64,000 nt of DNA from Azotobacter vinelandii (GCF_001571105.1 NZ_BCTD01000014.1), one strand, 5' to 3'. Counted from the stretch's first letter, positions 16,665 to 26,200 are shown. The notes: generated by a model not told the origin, from the sequence alone. A program made the numbers and translations.

Positions 16665-18170
16665 ATGCCAAAGACCCAAGCCGAGAACTTTCCCCTGATT
16701 GCCGCCATAGATCTTGGCTCCAACAGCTTCCACATGGTGCTGGCCAAAGCCGACCAGACCGAGATCCGCCCGCTCGAGCGCCTGGGCGAGAAGGTCCAGT
16801 TGGGAGCGGGGCTCGACGACCAGCACCAGCTCAGCGAGGAAGCCATGCAACGCGGCCTCGACTGCCTGCGCCGCTTCGCCCAGTTGATCAACGGCCTGCC
16901 CAGGGGGGCGGTGCGTATCGTCGCCACCAACGCCATGCGCGAAGCGCGCAACCGCAACGAATTCATCCGCCGCGCGAACGAAATACTCGGGCATCCGGTG
17001 GAGGTGATCTCCGGCCGCGAGGAGGCGCGCCTGATCTATCTCGGCGTCTCCCACACACTACCCAGCGCAGCCGGCAAGCGCCTGGTCGTCGACATCGGCG
17101 GCGGCAGCACGGAATTCATCATCGGCGAGAGTTTCGAGCCGCTGCTGCGCGAAAGCCTGCAGATGGGCAGCGTCAGCTACACCCGCCAGCATTTCGCCGA
17201 TGGCAAGATCACCCCGGCCCGCTATACCCGAGCCTATACCGCGGCGCGCCTGGAGCTGATGGCCATCGAGAACGCCCTGCAGCGCACGGGCTGGCAGGAG
17301 GCGGTGGGCTCCTCGGGGACCATCCGCGCGATCGGCCAGGCGATCCAGGCCGGCGGCTACAGCAACGGCGAGGTGACCGCCGAAGGCATCGCCTGGCTGA
17401 AGCGCAAGCTGTTCAAGATCGGCGAGGTGGACAAGCTCGACCTGGAAGGCATCAAGCCGGACCGCCGCGCCATCTTCCCTGCCGGCCTGGCGGTGCTGGA
17501 GGCCGTGTTCAACGCCCTGTCGCTGCAGACGATGATCTATTCCGACGGCGCCCTGCGCGAAGGCGTGCTCTACGACCTGCTCGGCCGCCACCATCACGAG
17601 GACGTCCGCGAGCGCACCCTGGTCTCGCTGATGGAGCGCTATCGCGTCGATGTGGAGCAGGCGGCGCGGGTCGAGGCCAAGGCGCTCTCCGCGCTGGACC
17701 AGGTGGCCGAGGCCTGGGGCCTGGAGGACGACAGCTATCGCGAACTGCTGAGCTGGGCGGCGCGGGTGCACGAGATCGGCCTGGACATCGCCCACTATCA
17801 CTACCACAAGCACGGCGCCTACCTGATCGAGCACTCCGACCTGGCCGGCTTCTCGCGCAAGGATCAGCAGATGCTTGCCTTGCTGGTCCGTGGCCACCGG
17901 CGCAACATCCCGCGGGACAAGTTCAGCGAGTTCAGCAGCGACGATGGCGACAAACTGGTGCGGTTGTGCATCCTGCTGCGGGTCGCGATCCTCTTCCACC
18001 ACATCAGGGGAACCCAGGAAATGCCCAAAGTGCAGTTCCGCGCCAGCGAACGCACGCTGGAGCTGATCTTCCCCGAGGGCTGGCTGAACGCCAATCCGCT
18101 GACCCAGGCCGACTTCGCCCAGGAAGCCGAGTGGCTGGCGCGGGTCGGCTATACCATCCAGGCGCGCTGA
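16665..18170 (+). CDS. ppx: Exopolyphosphatase
   Basis: Ppx/GppA-family phosphatase that hydrolyses terminal phosphates of polyphosphate (and pppGpp in some members). 501 residues; the actin-like nucleotide fold motifs AAIDLGSNSFHMVLA at the N-terminus and LVVDIGGGSTEFIIG near residue 140 are diagnostic. The C-terminal HD-like helical domain includes WAARVHEIGLDIAHYHYHKHGAYL. ATG at 16665 starts the conserved sequence; an earlier in-frame start would add 34 residues without family support. Converges with ppk, with 46 bases between. Confidence 0.95.
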   Translation: MPKTQAENFPLIAAIDLGSNSFHMVLAKADQTEIRPLERLGEKVQLGAGLDDQHQLSEEAMQRGLDCLRRFAQLINGLPRGAVRIVATNAMREARNRNEFIRRANEILGHPVEVISGREEARLIYLGVSHTLPSAAGKRLVVDIGGGSTEFIIGESFEPLLRESLQMGSVSYTRQHFADGKITPARYTRAYTAARLELMAIENALQRTGWQEAVGSSGTIRAIGQAIQAGGYSNGEVTAEGIAWLKRKLFKIGEVDKLDLEGIKPDRRAIFPAGLAVLEAVFNALSLQTMIYSDGALREGVLYDLLGRHHHEDVRERTLVSLMERYRVDVEQAARVEAKALSALDQVAEAWGLEDDSYRELLSWAARVHEIGLDIAHYHYHKHGAYLIEHSDLAGFSRKDQQMLALLVRGHRRNIPRDKFSEFSSDDGDKLVRLCILLRVAILFHHIRGTQEMPKVQFRASERTLELIFPEGWLNANPLTQADFAQEAEWLARVGYTIQAR

Positions 18171-18216
18171 GGGCCTGGCGGCGGGCCCGCCATCCGGTGG
18201 GCTCCGCCGCGTATCC

Positions 18217-20439
18217 TCAGCGGGTACCCAGCGTGGGACTGCTCAGCTTCTCCAGCAGCATGGCCTGCGCGTTGCGCGGGTTCTGGTTGCCGCTCGGGCT
18301 GTTGCGCACGTAACTGCCGTCGGGCAGCAACTGCCAGCTCTGCGTGTTGTCGCCGAGGTAGGCCTCCAGCTCCTTCTTCACCCGCAGCATCAGCTTCTTG
18401 CCCTCGACCGGGAAGCAGGTCTCGACCCGCCGGTCGAGGTTACGCTCCATCCAGTCGGCACTGGACAGATAGATCTTTTCCTCGCCGCCGTTGAGGAAGT
18501 AGAACACTCGCGTGTGCTCGAGGAAACGGCCGATGATCGAGCGCACCTGGATGTTATGCGAAACCCCCAGGATGCCCGGACGCAGGCAGCACATGCCGCG
18601 CACGATCAGATCGACCCGCACCCCGGTCTGGCTGGCCTTGTACAGCGCCCGGATCATCTTCGCGTCGGTCAGGCCGTTGACCTTGATGATGATGTGCGCC
18701 GGCCGGCCTTCGCTGGCATGCTGAGTCTCCTGGGCGATCATGTCGAGCAGGGCCTTCTTCAGGGTGAAGGGCGCGTGCAGCAGCTTCTTCATGCGCAGGG
18801 TCTTGCCCATTCCGATCAACTGGCTGAACAGCTTGGAGACGTCCTCGCACAGCGCCACGTCGGCGGTCAGCAGGCTGTAGTCGGTATACAGCCGGGCATT
18901 GCCGGTGTGGTAGTTGCCGGTCCCGAGGTGCGCATAGCGGCGCAGCTCGCCGTTCTCGCGGCGCAGGATCAGCATCACCTTGGCATGGGTCTTGAAGCCG
19001 ACCACCCCGTAGATGACCACCGCGCCGGCCTGTTGCAGGCGACTGGCCAGTTGCAGGTTGGACTCCTCGTCGAAGCGCGCGCGCAACTCGATCACCGCAG
19101 TGACCTCCTTGCCGTTGCGCGCCGCTTCCACCAGGGCGTCGACGATCTCCGAGTTGGCCCCCGAGCGGTACAGCGTCTGCTTGATCGCCAGTACATGGGG
19201 GTCCTTGGCCGCCTGGCGCAGCAGATCGACTACCGGCGTGAAGGACTCGAACGGATGCAGCAGCAGCATGTCCTGCTTGCCGATCACGTTGAACATGTTC
19301 TCGCTGTTCTGCAGCGCCTTGGGAATCGCCGGAGTGAAGGGTGCATGCTGCAGTTCGGGATGACTGTCCAGGCCGGTGATGCTGAACAGGCGGGTCAGGT
19401 TGACCGGGCCGTCGACCCGGTACAGCTCCGCCTCGGACAATCCGAACTGCTTGAGCAGATAGCCGGTCAGGTGCTGCGGGCAGGTGTCCACCACCTCCAG
19501 CCGCACCGCATCGCCGAAACGCCGGGAGTACAGTTCGCCGCGCAGGGCGCGGGCCAGGTCCTCGACATCCTCGTCCACCGACAGGTCGGCGTTGCGGGTC
19601 AGGCGAAACTGGTAGCAGCCCTTGACCTTCATGCCCTGGAACAGGTCGTCGGCATGCGCATGGATCATCGAGGAAAGGAAGACGAAGTTGTCGCCCGGAC
19701 CGCCGACCTCCTCCGGTATACGGATCACCCGCGGCAGCAGGCGCGGTGCCGGTAGTATCGCCAGACCGGAATCGCGGCCGAAGGCGTCCAGCCCCTCCAG
19801 CTCGACGATGAAGTTCAGGCTCTTGTTCACCAGCAACGGGAAGGGGTGCGTCGGATCGAGACCGATCGGCGTCATGATCGGCGCAATCTCTTCGCGGAAG
19901 TAGCGGCGCACCCAGGCCTTGACCTTGAGCGTCCAGTTCCGGCGACGGATGAAATTGATCTGGTGGCGCGCCAGCTCGGGCAGCAGCACCTCGTTGAGGA
20001 TGGCGTACTGACGATCCACCAGTTCATGCACCTGATCGCTGATCCAGGGCAGCACCTGATGCGGCTGCAAGCCATCGGCGCCGGCCAGTTCGCGGGCGAA
20101 GGCGACCTGCTTCTTCAGACCAGCGACGCGGATCTGGAAGAACTCGTCGAGGTTACTGGAGAAGATCAGCAGGAACTTCAGCCGCTCGAGCGGCGGATAG
20201 GATTCGTCCAGCGCCTGCGCCAATACGCGGGCATTGAACTGCAACTGGGACAGTTCGCGATGGATGTACAGGCTGGTGTCGTCCAGGCTCTGCACCGATG
20301 CGTGCGGCGCCTCCGCGGCCGGCTCGCCCTGGACGGGTGCCTCCTCCTGTCCGGGCTCACCCTTCTGCAGCCCGGCGGACGCCTCGTCCGCCGGTTCGGC
20401 TTCGAGCAAGGCTTTGTCGTTGAGACCTTCAGTGTTCAT
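18217..20439 (-). CDS. ppk: Polyphosphate kinase 1
   Basis: Makes long-chain polyphosphate from ATP. 740 residues, slightly longer than E. coli Ppk (688), mainly from an acidic N-terminal extension of about 50 residues rich in E, A and P. The catalytic core is clear: the autophosphorylated histidine in RRYAHLGTGNYH, DYSLLTAD, and RGMCCLRPG near the C-terminus with EHTRVFYFLNGG. It is followed downstream by the convergent ppx and lies 18 bases after hemB on the same strand. The extension is low-complexity and may be disordered. Confidence 0.95.
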   Translation of the reverse strand: MNTEGLNDKALLEAEPADEASAGLQKGEPGQEEAPVQGEPAAEAPHASVQSLDDTSLYIHRELSQLQFNARVLAQALDESYPPLERLKFLLIFSSNLDEFFQIRVAGLKKQVAFARELAGADGLQPHQVLPWISDQVHELVDRQYAILNEVLLPELARHQINFIRRRNWTLKVKAWVRRYFREEIAPIMTPIGLDPTHPFPLLVNKSLNFIVELEGLDAFGRDSGLAILPAPRLLPRVIRIPEEVGGPGDNFVFLSSMIHAHADDLFQGMKVKGCYQFRLTRNADLSVDEDVEDLARALRGELYSRRFGDAVRLEVVDTCPQHLTGYLLKQFGLSEAELYRVDGPVNLTRLFSITGLDSHPELQHAPFTPAIPKALQNSENMFNVIGKQDMLLLHPFESFTPVVDLLRQAAKDPHVLAIKQTLYRSGANSEIVDALVEAARNGKEVTAVIELRARFDEESNLQLASRLQQAGAVVIYGVVGFKTHAKVMLILRRENGELRRYAHLGTGNYHTGNARLYTDYSLLTADVALCEDVSKLFSQLIGMGKTLRMKKLLHAPFTLKKALLDMIAQETQHASEGRPAHIIIKVNGLTDAKMIRALYKASQTGVRVDLIVRGMCCLRPGILGVSHNIQVRSIIGRFLEHTRVFYFLNGGEEKIYLSSADWMERNLDRRVETCFPVEGKKLMLRVKKELEAYLGDNTQSWQLLPDGSYVRNSPSGNQNPRNAQAMLLEKLSSPTLGTR

Positions 20440-20457
20440 CTGTACTTCCCGGGAAAG

Positions 20458-21471
20458 TTAATGCCCTTGTTTTAGCAGCTCCGCCGCACGCCTGGCGAAG
20501 TAGGTGAGGATGCCATCGGCTCCGGCGCGCTTGAAGGCGATCAGGGACTCGAGGATCACCGCCTCTCCCAGCCAGCCGTTCCGGATCGCCGCCATGTGCA
20601 TGGCGTACTCGCCGCTGACCTGGTAGACGAAGGTCGGCACGCGGAATTCGTCCTTCACCCGGCGGACCACATCCAGGTAGGGCATGCCCGGCTTGACCAT
20701 CACCATGTCGGCGCCTTCGGCCAGATCGAGGGCCACTTCGTGCAGGGCCTCGTCGCCATTGGCCGGGTCCATCTGATAGGTGAACTTGTTGCCCTTGCCG
20801 AGATTGCCGGCGGAGCCGATGGCATCGCGGAAAGGACCATAATAGGCACTGGCGTATTTCGCCGAATAGGACATGATCCGCACGTTGGTGTGATCGGCCA
20901 GCTCCAGGGCCTCGCGCAAGGCCTGGATGCGCCCGTCCATCATGTCCGAGGGCGAAACGATCTGCGCGCCAGCCTCGGCATGGGACAGAGCCTGCTTGAC
21001 CAAGGCGTCGATGGTCACGTCGTTCTGCACGTAGCCGTCCTCGTCGATGATCCCGTCCTGGCCATGGGTGGTATAGGGATCGAGCGCCACGTCGGTCATT
21101 ACGCCAAGCTCGGGGAAGCGTTCGCGAAGGGCACGGATCGCGCGCTGGATGAGGCCGTCCGGATTCCACGCCTCGGCGGCGTCCAGCGACTTGCGCTCGG
21201 CGGGTATGTAGGGGAACAGGTCGACGAGCGGGATCCCCAGCTCCACCAGCGCTTCGGCCTCCTTAAGCAGCAGGTCGATCGACAGACGCTCGACGCCGGG
21301 CATCGACGGAATCGGCTCACGGCGATTCTCGCCGTCGAGCACGAACACCGGGAGGATCAGATCGTCGGGAGTGAGCACGTTCTCGCGTACCAGACGACGG
21401 GAAAACTCGTCGCGGCGGTTGCGGCGCAGGCGGGTGGCGGGGAACAGGCGATTGGCGGGGATAAAGCTCAC
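20458..21471 (-). CDS. hemB: Delta-aminolevulinic acid dehydratase (porphobilinogen synthase)
   Basis: Condenses two 5-aminolevulinate molecules to porphobilinogen. Schiff-base lysines lie in SYSAKYASAYYG and MVKPGMPYLD. The region that binds catalytic zinc in animal and E. coli enzymes is replaced by DVALDPYTTHGQDG, the aspartate-rich form of the Mg-dependent Pseudomonas type. The GTG at 21471 gives 337 residues, equal to the P. aeruginosa enzyme; a start 12 codons upstream is possible but lacks support. Followed by ppk. Confidence 0.94.
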   Translation of the reverse strand: MSFIPANRLFPATRLRRNRRDEFSRRLVRENVLTPDDLILPVFVLDGENRREPIPSMPGVERLSIDLLLKEAEALVELGIPLVDLFPYIPAERKSLDAAEAWNPDGLIQRAIRALRERFPELGVMTDVALDPYTTHGQDGIIDEDGYVQNDVTIDALVKQALSHAEAGAQIVSPSDMMDGRIQALREALELADHTNVRIMSYSAKYASAYYGPFRDAIGSAGNLGKGNKFTYQMDPANGDEALHEVALDLAEGADMVMVKPGMPYLDVVRRVKDEFRVPTFVYQVSGEYAMHMAAIRNGWLGEAVILESLIAFKRAGADGILTYFARRAAELLKQGH

Positions 21472-21828
21472 GGCGGACTCCAGGACCCGGACAGGCGGGC
21501 GCAGCATGACAGTTATAAGCCGAGTAGATGACCGAAATATGACAATCAGGGCGCGAGTGCTGGCAGCTCATCGCTCCATGCCCATTGTCGCCAGCCCCGC
21601 CGCCGAGAGCCAGCACTTTGCCCGGGAAGGCGCCACAAAGCCCGTCCCGAAAAGCGCATGGCAAAGCCCCGAGGCCGTCCCGGCCATATCGCCGCCATGT
21701 CGCTCCGGGCGGCGAGCGGCTAGGATTGGCCAACGGTCGCCCATCCCGCACGGATCGGCGGTATCCTTCACCAGTCCTGCCGGGATCTGCCGCACATGCG
21801 GGAGCCCGGCCCACTCCAGGAGGTTCCA
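21472..21828. other. Gene-free divergent region between hemB and elbB
   Basis: 357 bases with no supported reading frame. It must contain the hemB promoter (leftward) and the elbB promoter (rightward). A relatively AT-rich segment at about 21505-21545 is the likely hemB promoter side; no clear consensus boxes or repeats were assigned. Confidence 0.4.
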
Positions 21829-22482
21829 ATGAGCAAGAAAGTTGCCGTCATCCTCTCCGGTTGCGGCGTCTACGACGGCTCCGAAATCTACGAGAGCGTG
21901 CTCACCCTGCTGCGCCTCGACCAGCGCGGCGCCCAGGTGCAGTGCTTCGCGCCGAACGTTCCGCAACTGCATGTGATCGACCACTACCGCGGCGAGGAAG
22001 TACAGGAAAGCCGCAACGTGCTGGTGGAGGCGGCACGCCTGGCCCGTGGCAACATCAAGGATGTCCGCGAAGGCAAGGTGGAGGACTTCGATGCGCTGAT
22101 CCTGCCCGGCGGCTTCGGTGCGGCGAAGAACCTCTCCGACTTCGCGGTCAGCGGCGCCAACTGCACGGTGCAGCCCGACGTGCTGGCCTTCGCCCAGGCC
22201 TTCGCCCGGGCCGGCAAGCCGGTGGGCCTGATCTGCATCGCGCCGGCGCTGGCTGCGAGAATCTACGGTCCCGGCGTGGTCTGCACCATCGGCAACGATC
22301 CGGACACCGCCGCCGCCCTGACCAAGATGGGCGCCCAGCATGAAAACTGCGCGGTGGACGAGATCGTCGTCGACACCGAGCGCAAGCTGGTCACCACGCC
22401 TGCCTACATGCTCGCCAAGTCGATCGGCGAAACCGCCGGCGGCATCAACAAGCTGGTCGATCGCGTCCTCGAACTGGCCTGA
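21829..22482 (+). CDS. elbB: ElbB-type DJ-1/PfpI-family protein (isoprenoid biosynthesis glyoxalase)
   Basis: A 217-residue class I glutamine amidotransferase-like protein. It begins MSKKVAVILSGCGVYDGSEIYES, has ALILPGGFGAAKNLSDFA, and the nucleophile elbow GLICIAPALAARI with a cysteine in the expected place. This family includes E. coli ElbB (glyoxalase activity, historically linked to isoprenoid formation). The ribosome site AGGAGG precedes the start. It converges with the DUF188 gene with only six bases between stops. Precise substrate unknown. Confidence 0.9.
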   Translation: MSKKVAVILSGCGVYDGSEIYESVLTLLRLDQRGAQVQCFAPNVPQLHVIDHYRGEEVQESRNVLVEAARLARGNIKDVREGKVEDFDALILPGGFGAAKNLSDFAVSGANCTVQPDVLAFAQAFARAGKPVGLICIAPALAARIYGPGVVCTIGNDPDTAAALTKMGAQHENCAVDEIVVDTERKLVTTPAYMLAKSIGETAGGINKLVDRVLELA

Positions 22483-22488
22483 GCCGGC

Positions 22489-22938
22489 TCAGCGGCTCAG
22501 ACGCACCAGCAGGCGATCCAGGGCATTGGCGAAGGCCTGCCGCTCGCGCTCGCCGTAGGGCGGCTGGCCACCACCCATCTGGCCCTGGTCGCGCAGGTCG
22601 CTGAGCAGGTTGCGCAGCGCCAGACGCTCGCCCATGTTGCGCTCGTCGAACTCCCGGCCGCGCGGGTCCAGCGCGGCCACCCCCTTCTTGAACAGGCGGT
22701 CGGCGAGCGGGATGTCGCTGCAGATCACCAGATCCCCTGATTCGGCGTGCTCCACCAGGTAATCGTCGGCCGCATCGGGACCGCTCGGCACCACGATCAG
22801 CCGTACGCAGGCGAACGCCGGCTTGGCCTGGCTCTGGCCGGCCACCAGCAGCACTTCGAAATTGCGCTTCAAGGCGAACTTGATCACCAGATCCTTGGCC
22901 GCCCGCGGGCAGGCGTCGGCATCGATCCACACGCGCAC
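22489..22938 (-). CDS. YaiI/YqxD-family (UPF0178, DUF188) protein
   Basis: A 149-residue protein of the PIN-like DUF188 family. It starts with GTG at 22938 behind AAGGAG and reads VRVWIDADACPRAAKDLVIK; the acidic residues in WIDADACP and the GDLVICSDIPLADR segment correspond to the putative metal site. E. coli YaiI has 152 residues. A further upstream ATG at 22968 is less well supported. A nuclease-like role is suggested by fold only. It precedes the elbB convergent junction and is downstream of the Cys-rich feo protein. Confidence 0.88.
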   Translation of the reverse strand: MRVWIDADACPRAAKDLVIKFALKRNFEVLLVAGQSQAKPAFACVRLIVVPSGPDAADDYLVEHAESGDLVICSDIPLADRLFKKGVAALDPRGREFDERNMGERLALRNLLSDLRDQGQMGGGQPPYGERERQAFANALDRLLVRLSR

Positions 22939-23007
22939 GTCTCGACTCCTTCGGGAAAACGCCAACATGACGAAAAACAGCCGGACAAGGCCCCCGGAAC
23001 GGGGCTC

Positions 23008-23163
23008 CTAGTGACAACCGCCGCCGGAGCAGCCGTCGCACTTGCCACGCTTCCCCGCCTCCGTCGCCTTGTGCCGACGCGGCAGGTAGCGGCGCAGCAG
23101 ATAGAGCACCGCGCCGATGACCATCAAGCCGACGATGGCGCCCTGAATCCACTGCCCGTCCAT
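23008..23163 (-). CDS. FeoB-associated Cys-rich small membrane protein
   Basis: A 51-residue protein 14 bases downstream of feoB. It has a membrane helix at about residues 7-23 (AIVGLMVIGAVLYLL), a basic RRYLPRRHK stretch, and a C-terminal cysteine cluster with C42, C45 and C50 in CDGCSGGGCH. This pattern is that of FeoB-associated Cys-rich proteins that often occupy the FeoC position. An iron-sensing or metal-handling role beside FeoB is plausible but not shown. ATG at 23163 is preceded by AAGGAG-like sequence. Confidence 0.8.
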   Translation of the reverse strand: MDGQWIQGAIVGLMVIGAVLYLLRRYLPRRHKATEAGKRGKCDGCSGGGCH

Positions 23164-23177
23164 CCCGTCGCGCTCCT

Positions 23178-25025
23178 TCAGGCCCAGGCCGCAGCCAGAT
23201 GGCGCACCAGCAGCGCCGCGACATAGGCCAGGGCGAACAGGTACGCGGTGAAGATCAGCGTGGCCCGCCGGGAGTTGGTTTCGCGCCTGACCACGGCGAT
23301 GGTCGACAGGCACTGCGGCGCATAGACGAACCAGGCCAAATAGGCCAGTGCCACCGGCAGGCTCCAGCTATGGGCCAGGGTGCTGCCCAGCGCGGCGTCG
23401 CCACCGCCCACCGCATAGACGGTGGCCAGCGTGCTGACCGCCACCTCGCGCGCGGCCATGGCCGGAATCAGGGCGATGCACATCTGCCAACTGAAGCCCA
23501 GCGGCTCGAACAGCGGCTGCATGAGCGCACCCAGCTTACCGGCGAAGCTGTATTCGATGGCCGGCAGGGCGGCGTCCTCCGGCGCACCGGGGAAGGTCGC
23601 CAGGAACCACAGCACGATGGACAGCGCGAGGATGATGGTCCCCACGCGGCGGAGGAAAATCCAGGCGCGTTCCTTCAGACCCAGCAGGAAGTGGTACAGA
23701 TTGGGCCAGCGGTAATTGGGCAGCTCCAGCAATAGCGGGAAGGACTCGCTCTTCCCCTGCCGCCGGCGGCAGACCCAGGCCACCAGCGCGGCACTGGCGA
23801 TCCCGGCGACGTACAGGCAGAACAGGGTGACTCCTTGCAGATTGAACAGGCCCCAGACCGTGCGCTGCGGCACGAAGGCGCCGATCACCAGCGCATATAC
23901 CGGCAGGCGCGCCGAACAGGTCATCAGCGGCGCCGTCATGATGGTGACCAGACGCTCGTGCGGATTGGAAATCGAGCGCGTGGACATGATCCCGGGCACC
24001 GCGCAGGCGAAGCTGGACAGCAGCGGGATGAACGAGCGGCCGGACAAGCCGACGCCGCGCATCATGCGATCGAGCAGGAAGGCCGCACGGGGCAGGTAGC
24101 CGGAATCCTCCAGCGCCAGGATGAAGGCGAACAGGATGATGATCTGCGGCAGGAAGACCAGCACGCTGCCCATCCCGGCGATCAGGCCGTCCACCACGAA
24201 GTCATGCAGGATGCCCTCCGGCAGCAGTGCGCCGACCTGCCCGCCCAACCAGCCGACCAGAGCCTCGATGCCATCCATCAGCGGCGCCGCCCAGGCGAAT
24301 ACCGCCTGGAACATCAACAGCAGGGTAGCCGCGAGGATCACCAGTCCCAGCACCGGGTGCATGACCAGCGCATCCAGCCGGTCCTGCCAGCGCGGTGCGG
24401 ATGCCGGCGCCTCGACGCAGTCGGCCAGCAGGGCGTCGATGCGCGCATACAGGGACTCCACCGCCTCGCCACGCTCGGGCAGGCCGAGACTGCCCGTGCG
24501 GCTCTTCAGGTCGAGGGCCAGGGTGCGCAGGGCGGCCTGCAGGGCGGCCACGCCGTTGCGGCGCACGGCGACGGTTTCCACCACCGGCATGCCCAGGCGC
24601 TCGGCCAGCAGGTCGGTACGGATGTTGATGCCGCGCTGGCGGGCGGCGTCGGCCAGGTTGAGCACCAGGATCATCGGCAGGCCCAGCGCCTTCAGCTCCA
24701 GCACCAGGCGCAGGCCCAGCTTGATGTTGGTTGCGTCGACGACCGCCACCAGCGCGTCGGGACGCACTTCGCCGGGCATCTCGCCGAGGATGACGCGACG
24801 CGCCACCTGCTCGTCCGGCGAGGCCACGTACAGGCTGTAGGTGCCGGGCAGGTCGATCAGTTCGGCCGGGCGGGACAGGCCGGCCAGCGGGCCGCTGCGC
24901 TTTTCCACGGTGACGCCGGCATAGTTCGCCACCTTGGCCCTGGCGCCGGTCAGGCAGTTGAAGAGCGCGGTCTTGCCGCAGTTGGGGTTGCCCACCAGAG
25001 CGAAGTGCAGAACGGACTGGGACAT
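23178..25025 (-). CDS. feoB: Ferrous iron transporter FeoB
   Basis: Inner-membrane Fe(II) importer. The N-terminal G domain has GNPNCGKTALFN (G1), IDLPGTYSL (G3) and NLAD (G4), followed by the GDI helices and a polytopic C-terminal domain with both Gate regions (SSFACAVPGIMSTR and MAAREVAVSTLATVYA). About 615 residues: clearly shorter than the roughly 770 of E. coli or P. aeruginosa FeoB, but all core parts are present. Start taken as ATG at 25025; ATG at 25034 or GTG at 25037, overlapping the feoA stop, are alternatives. Coupled to feoA. Confidence 0.94.
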   Translation of the reverse strand: MSQSVLHFALVGNPNCGKTALFNCLTGARAKVANYAGVTVEKRSGPLAGLSRPAELIDLPGTYSLYVASPDEQVARRVILGEMPGEVRPDALVAVVDATNIKLGLRLVLELKALGLPMILVLNLADAARQRGINIRTDLLAERLGMPVVETVAVRRNGVAALQAALRTLALDLKSRTGSLGLPERGEAVESLYARIDALLADCVEAPASAPRWQDRLDALVMHPVLGLVILAATLLLMFQAVFAWAAPLMDGIEALVGWLGGQVGALLPEGILHDFVVDGLIAGMGSVLVFLPQIIILFAFILALEDSGYLPRAAFLLDRMMRGVGLSGRSFIPLLSSFACAVPGIMSTRSISNPHERLVTIMTAPLMTCSARLPVYALVIGAFVPQRTVWGLFNLQGVTLFCLYVAGIASAALVAWVCRRRQGKSESFPLLLELPNYRWPNLYHFLLGLKERAWIFLRRVGTIILALSIVLWFLATFPGAPEDAALPAIEYSFAGKLGALMQPLFEPLGFSWQMCIALIPAMAAREVAVSTLATVYAVGGGDAALGSTLAHSWSLPVALAYLAWFVYAPQCLSTIAVVRRETNSRRATLIFTAYLFALAYVAALLVRHLAAAWA

Positions 25026-25033
25026 GGGGGGCA

Positions 25034-25333
25034 TCACGCGGAATGAAGGATGGCGAGGACTTTCTCGGCTTCGGCGCGGCGCAGGCCGAATTTGGTACCG
25101 TTGATGCGCACGGCGATCGGATCGGTGCCGAACAGGCCGAAGCCGATGACCTGCAGTGTGGCGCCGGGCAGAAAGCCCAACTCTTTCAGCCGCAAGGTCA
25201 CCTGATCGTCCATGTCGCCGAACAGGGCGCTGGCGGCGATTTCCACGACCCTGGCCCTGGAGCCCTTGGGTAGCCGGTGCAAAGGGGTGTGGGCGGACGA
25301 TGCGTCGCTGCCGTCGAAGGTTTTACTGGGCAT
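25034..25333 (-). CDS. feoA: Ferrous iron transport protein A
   Basis: Small SH3-like protein that supports FeoB. 99 residues; the core (LKELGFLPGATLQVIGFGLFGTDPIAVRINGTKFGLRRAEAEKVLA) is diagnostic. An N-terminal extension of about 20 residues precedes it. Its TGA overlaps possible feoB starts. An AT-rich palindrome lies 12-31 bases upstream. In P. aeruginosa feoAB are located elsewhere, so this cluster is an insertion relative to that gene order. Confidence 0.92.
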   Translation of the reverse strand: MPSKTFDGSDASSAHTPLHRLPKGSRARVVEIAASALFGDMDDQVTLRLKELGFLPGATLQVIGFGLFGTDPIAVRINGTKFGLRRAEAEKVLAILHSA

Positions 25334-25344
25334 TCCTGAGTCTC

Positions 25345-25364
25345 AATAATCGAGATTGATTATT
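25345..25364 (-). promoter_or_regulatory. AT-rich palindrome upstream of feoA, operator candidate
   Basis: AATAATC (25345-25351) and GATTATT (25358-25364) are perfect inverted repeats with a 6-base spacer, in a distinctly AT-rich island 12-31 bases before feoA. Iron (Fur) or oxygen (Anr) control of feo genes is usual, but the repeat matches neither consensus well. It overlaps the place where a promoter is expected. Confidence 0.45.
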
Positions 25365-25441
25365 AATGTTGGCGGATGCGGCAGCCAAGTGCAACAAAAG
25401 GGCAGCGGCGGCGATCGACAGCGCCCTGCCGCGCCGAAGCC

Positions 25442-26200
25442 TCAGCCCGGCAAATCCTTGCGCAATTTCACCGGCTCGCCGGGTTTGCGCTTGAGAACGC
25501 TGCGCATGCGGATATTGAGCGTCTCGACGATCAGGGAAAAGATCATCGCGAAGTAGATGTAGCCCCTCGGCACATGCACCTCGAAAGACTCGGCCACCAG
25601 CAGGGTGCCGACCACGATGAGAAAAGACAGTGCGAGCATCTTCAGCGACGGGTGCTTATCGATGAACTCGCCGATGGCGCCGGAAGCGGCCATCATCAGC
25701 AGCACGGCGATGATGATCGCGGCGATCATCACCGGCAGGTTCTGCACCAGCCCGACCGCGGTGACCACCGAGTCCAGGGAGAAGATGATATCGATCAGCG
25801 CGATCTGCAGGATCACGCCGACGAGGCCAGCCCTGGCACGGCCCCCATGGGCTTCCTCCTGCGCTTCGCCCTCGAGGCTGCTCCAGATTTCCAGGGTGCT
25901 CTTGAACAGTAGGAACAGACCGCCGAAGAACAGGATCAGGTCGCGTCCGGAGATACCCTGGCCGAACACCGCGAACAGATCATGGGTCAGGCGCATCACC
26001 CAGGTGATCGACAGCAGCAGCAGGATCCGCGTCCCCATGGCCAGCGCCATGCCGAGGAGGCGAGCCCTGGTTTGTTCCCCCTTCGGCAGGCGACTGACCA
26101 GGATCGAAATGAAAATGATGTTGTCGATGCCGAGAACGATTTCCAGAGCAGTCAGGGTAAGGAGCGCGACCCAAGTCTGCGGGTTGGCGAGCCACTCCAT
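25442..26200 (-). CDS. TerC-family integral membrane protein
   Basis: A 252-residue polytopic protein of the TerC/Alx superfamily, with about seven membrane helices. The two conserved acidic membrane motifs are present: LEIVLGIDNIIFISIL at about residues 20-35 and LIDIIFSLDSVVTAVG near residue 135. Relatives are linked to manganese efflux, tellurite resistance or exported metalloprotein loading. No CBS or transporter-associated C-terminal domain is attached, so it is the short form. Located between feoA and the ABC-F gene, same strand. Confidence 0.9.
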   Translation of the reverse strand: MEWLANPQTWVALLTLTALEIVLGIDNIIFISILVSRLPKGEQTRARLLGMALAMGTRILLLLSITWVMRLTHDLFAVFGQGISGRDLILFFGGLFLLFKSTLEIWSSLEGEAQEEAHGGRARAGLVGVILQIALIDIIFSLDSVVTAVGLVQNLPVMIAAIIIAVLLMMAASGAIGEFIDKHPSLKMLALSFLIVVGTLLVAESFEVHVPRGYIYFAMIFSLIVETLNIRMRSVLKRKPGEPVKLRKDLPG

